From Brevibacterium daeguense (lineage in GTDB: Bacteria > Actinomycetota > Actinomycetes > Actinomycetales > Brevibacteriaceae), in assembly GCF_021729135.1 (NCBI RefSeq), contig NZ_JAJTWW010000008.1, positions 62,001-126,000 on the forward strand: a stretch of 64,000 nucleotides of DNA, read 5' to 3'. Position numbers and translations under genes: made by a program. The notes under the pieces were generated by a model that had not been told where the DNA came from, ran no database searches, and saw nothing but the letters and a program-made list of their open reading frames with translations. This document shows positions 63,249 through 64,000 of this stretch, piece by piece. Position 1 is the stretch's first letter; every line of letters starts with the position of its first letter.

Positions 63249-63848
63249 ATGGTGGACGGGATGTCCGAAAGTCTTGTCTGGTATGTCAGCTATGGATCCA
63301 ACATGTCCCGGGGTCGCCTGGGCTGCTACATCGGGGGCGGCTGCCCACCGGGAGCAGCGGTGACCTATCTGGGAGCCCGCGACTCCACTCCGCCGCGCGC
63401 CGAGGCCGGCGTCGCATTGCCCGGCCGGCTCTACTTCGCCGGCGATTCCCACGTCTGGGGCGGCGGTGTGGCCTTCTACGACCACGATGTGCCGGGTCCC
63501 ACTCCCGCCAAGGCGTATCTCGTCACCACCGAGCAGTTCTCGGATATCGCCGCGCAGGAGATGCATCGGCTCCCCGACCCCGACGACCCTCTCGAAGAGG
63601 TCCTCATGGGCATTCCGGAGGGCGGCCGCCATCGTGCCGGGCCGGGTCACTATGAGACGCTCATCGATGTCGGCCGGCGGGACGGGCTTCCGATGCTGAC
63701 CTTCACGTCGCCGCATGGAGCCGGCGCTGTCGAGCACACCGAGCCAAGCGAGGCCTACCTGGCGATGATCGCCAACGGGCTCCAGGAGGCTCACGGCTGG
63801 CACGAGGCCGAGGTGACGGAGCACCTGCGATCCCTCGTCGCCGCCTGA
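63249..63848 (+). CDS. Gamma-glutamylcyclotransferase-fold protein
   Basis: 199-aa GGCT/AIG2-like protein (in some actinobacteria mislabelled histone deacetylase). The N-terminal nucleotide-like loop is SLVWYVSYGSNMSRGRL, followed by the family GGCPPGAAVTYLGARDSTPP and YFAGDSHVWGGGVAFYD blocks. Glu in VTTEQFSDIAAQEMH may be the catalytic acid of this branch; activity on gamma-glutamyl amines is not established. ATG 63249 is annotated; ATG 63261 is an alternative because neither has a clear ribosome-binding site. Confidence 0.8.
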   Translation: MVDGMSESLVWYVSYGSNMSRGRLGCYIGGGCPPGAAVTYLGARDSTPPRAEAGVALPGRLYFAGDSHVWGGGVAFYDHDVPGPTPAKAYLVTTEQFSDIAAQEMHRLPDPDDPLEEVLMGIPEGGRHRAGPGHYETLIDVGRRDGLPMLTFTSPHGAGAVEHTEPSEAYLAMIANGLQEAHGWHEAEVTEHLRSLVAA

Positions 63849-63920
63849 GCCGTTTCGGCGCTTGAGCCGGTCCCGCCGAGGAGCCGGTTCCCGCGGTGAG
63901 CCCGCCTCGAAGCCCCTGCA

Positions 63921-63953
63921 AATCCGTCAGTCCCTGGAATCCGTCAGTCCTCG
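63921..63953 (-). repeat. 17-bp duplication across the stop codon of the right-edge gene
   Basis: AATCCGTCAGTCCCTGG (63921-63937) and AATCCGTCAGTCCTCG (63938-63953). The stop (TCA 63944-63946) lies in the second unit and is copied in the first. Confidence 0.85.
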
Positions 63954-64000
63954 AGCACGGGTCGCTCTCGCCCATCCTCCACGATGTAGGTTCCCTGCCG
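63944..64000 (-). CDS. C-terminal end of an unidentified gene (5' part off window)
   Basis: 18 codons, ending RQGTYIVEDGRERPVLED and TGA. Too short to identify. Its reality is supported by the minus-strand open frame to the window edge and by the stop-codon-spanning repeat typical of real gene ends here. Confidence 0.5.
   Translation of the reverse strand, partial: RQGTYIVEDGRERPVLED

Overview
The window reads as chromosome of a high-GC Gram-positive actinobacterium, most likely Micrococcales and plausibly Brevibacterium or a close relative. Supporting genes are AdnA-type recombination helicase-nuclease, mycothiol deacetylase MshB, DUF3107/DUF3117/DUF1003 markers, the succinylase diaminopimelate branch (DapD, DapE, DapC), monomeric isocitrate dehydrogenase, PdxST with a MocR regulator, and a DUF222/HNH protein. 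Coding density is high and most genes are core metabolism. No rRNA, tRNA, prophage, insertion sequence or CRISPR array was recognised.

Layout. 1-7 kb: 5' part of adnA (minus, runs off the left edge), TetR, DUF3107, ferritin-like protein, DEAD-box helicase, PHP phosphoesterase; the order resembles the Rv3202c-Rv3211 region of Mycobacterium. 7-10 kb: PepP and an S58 peptidase, overlapping. 10-15 kb: MgtE-N/CBS protein, DUF1003, Mrp, TatB, alkyltransferase-like protein, O-methyltransferase, DUF3117. 15-22 kb: PIG-V-like mannosyltransferase with a DivIVA-like partner, dapE/dapD, citrate synthase, dapC-ferredoxin. 22-30 kb: GNAT, VanW, mshB fused to a membrane domain, typA, an unknown membrane protein, MBL hydrolase. 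30-38 kb: a minus-strand cluster (thymidine kinase, alpha/beta hydrolase, DASS transporter, Old Yellow Enzyme), then icd, ABM monooxygenase, OsmC. 38-42 kb: pdxR divergent from pdxST, slipin. 42-50 kb: DUF222/HNH protein, YeiH exporter with an overlapping 44-aa membrane peptide, ZupT, flavoprotein, lipid kinase. 50-59 kb: NlpC/P60, patatin, YchJ-like, DUF808, DUF488-ChaB, Pcm, Fpg/Nei, acylphosphatase, GNAT, HhH-GPD glycosylase, flavoprotein. 59-64 kb: AraC regulator with a two-gene SfnB/DszA-like organosulfur operon, a GGCT-fold protein and the tail of one more gene.

Two themes run through the window. First, many genes appear leaderless: a TANNNT-like -10 hexamer lies 6-7 nt before the start codon. 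This decides several starts, and at two loci the leaderless codon opens a 12- or 23-codon mini-ORF whose stop overlaps the next gene's ATG as ATGA. Second, short tandem duplications (15-38 bp) repeatedly span stop codons (helicase, dapD, MBL hydrolase, DASS transporter, right-edge gene), with further short repeats in coding tails and leaders. No obvious new multi-gene defence or mobile system was found. The best leads are the stop-spanning duplications, the coupled mini-ORFs, the YeiH companion peptide, the MshB-membrane and DUF488-ChaB fusions, and a PdxR without its PLP-binding lysine.
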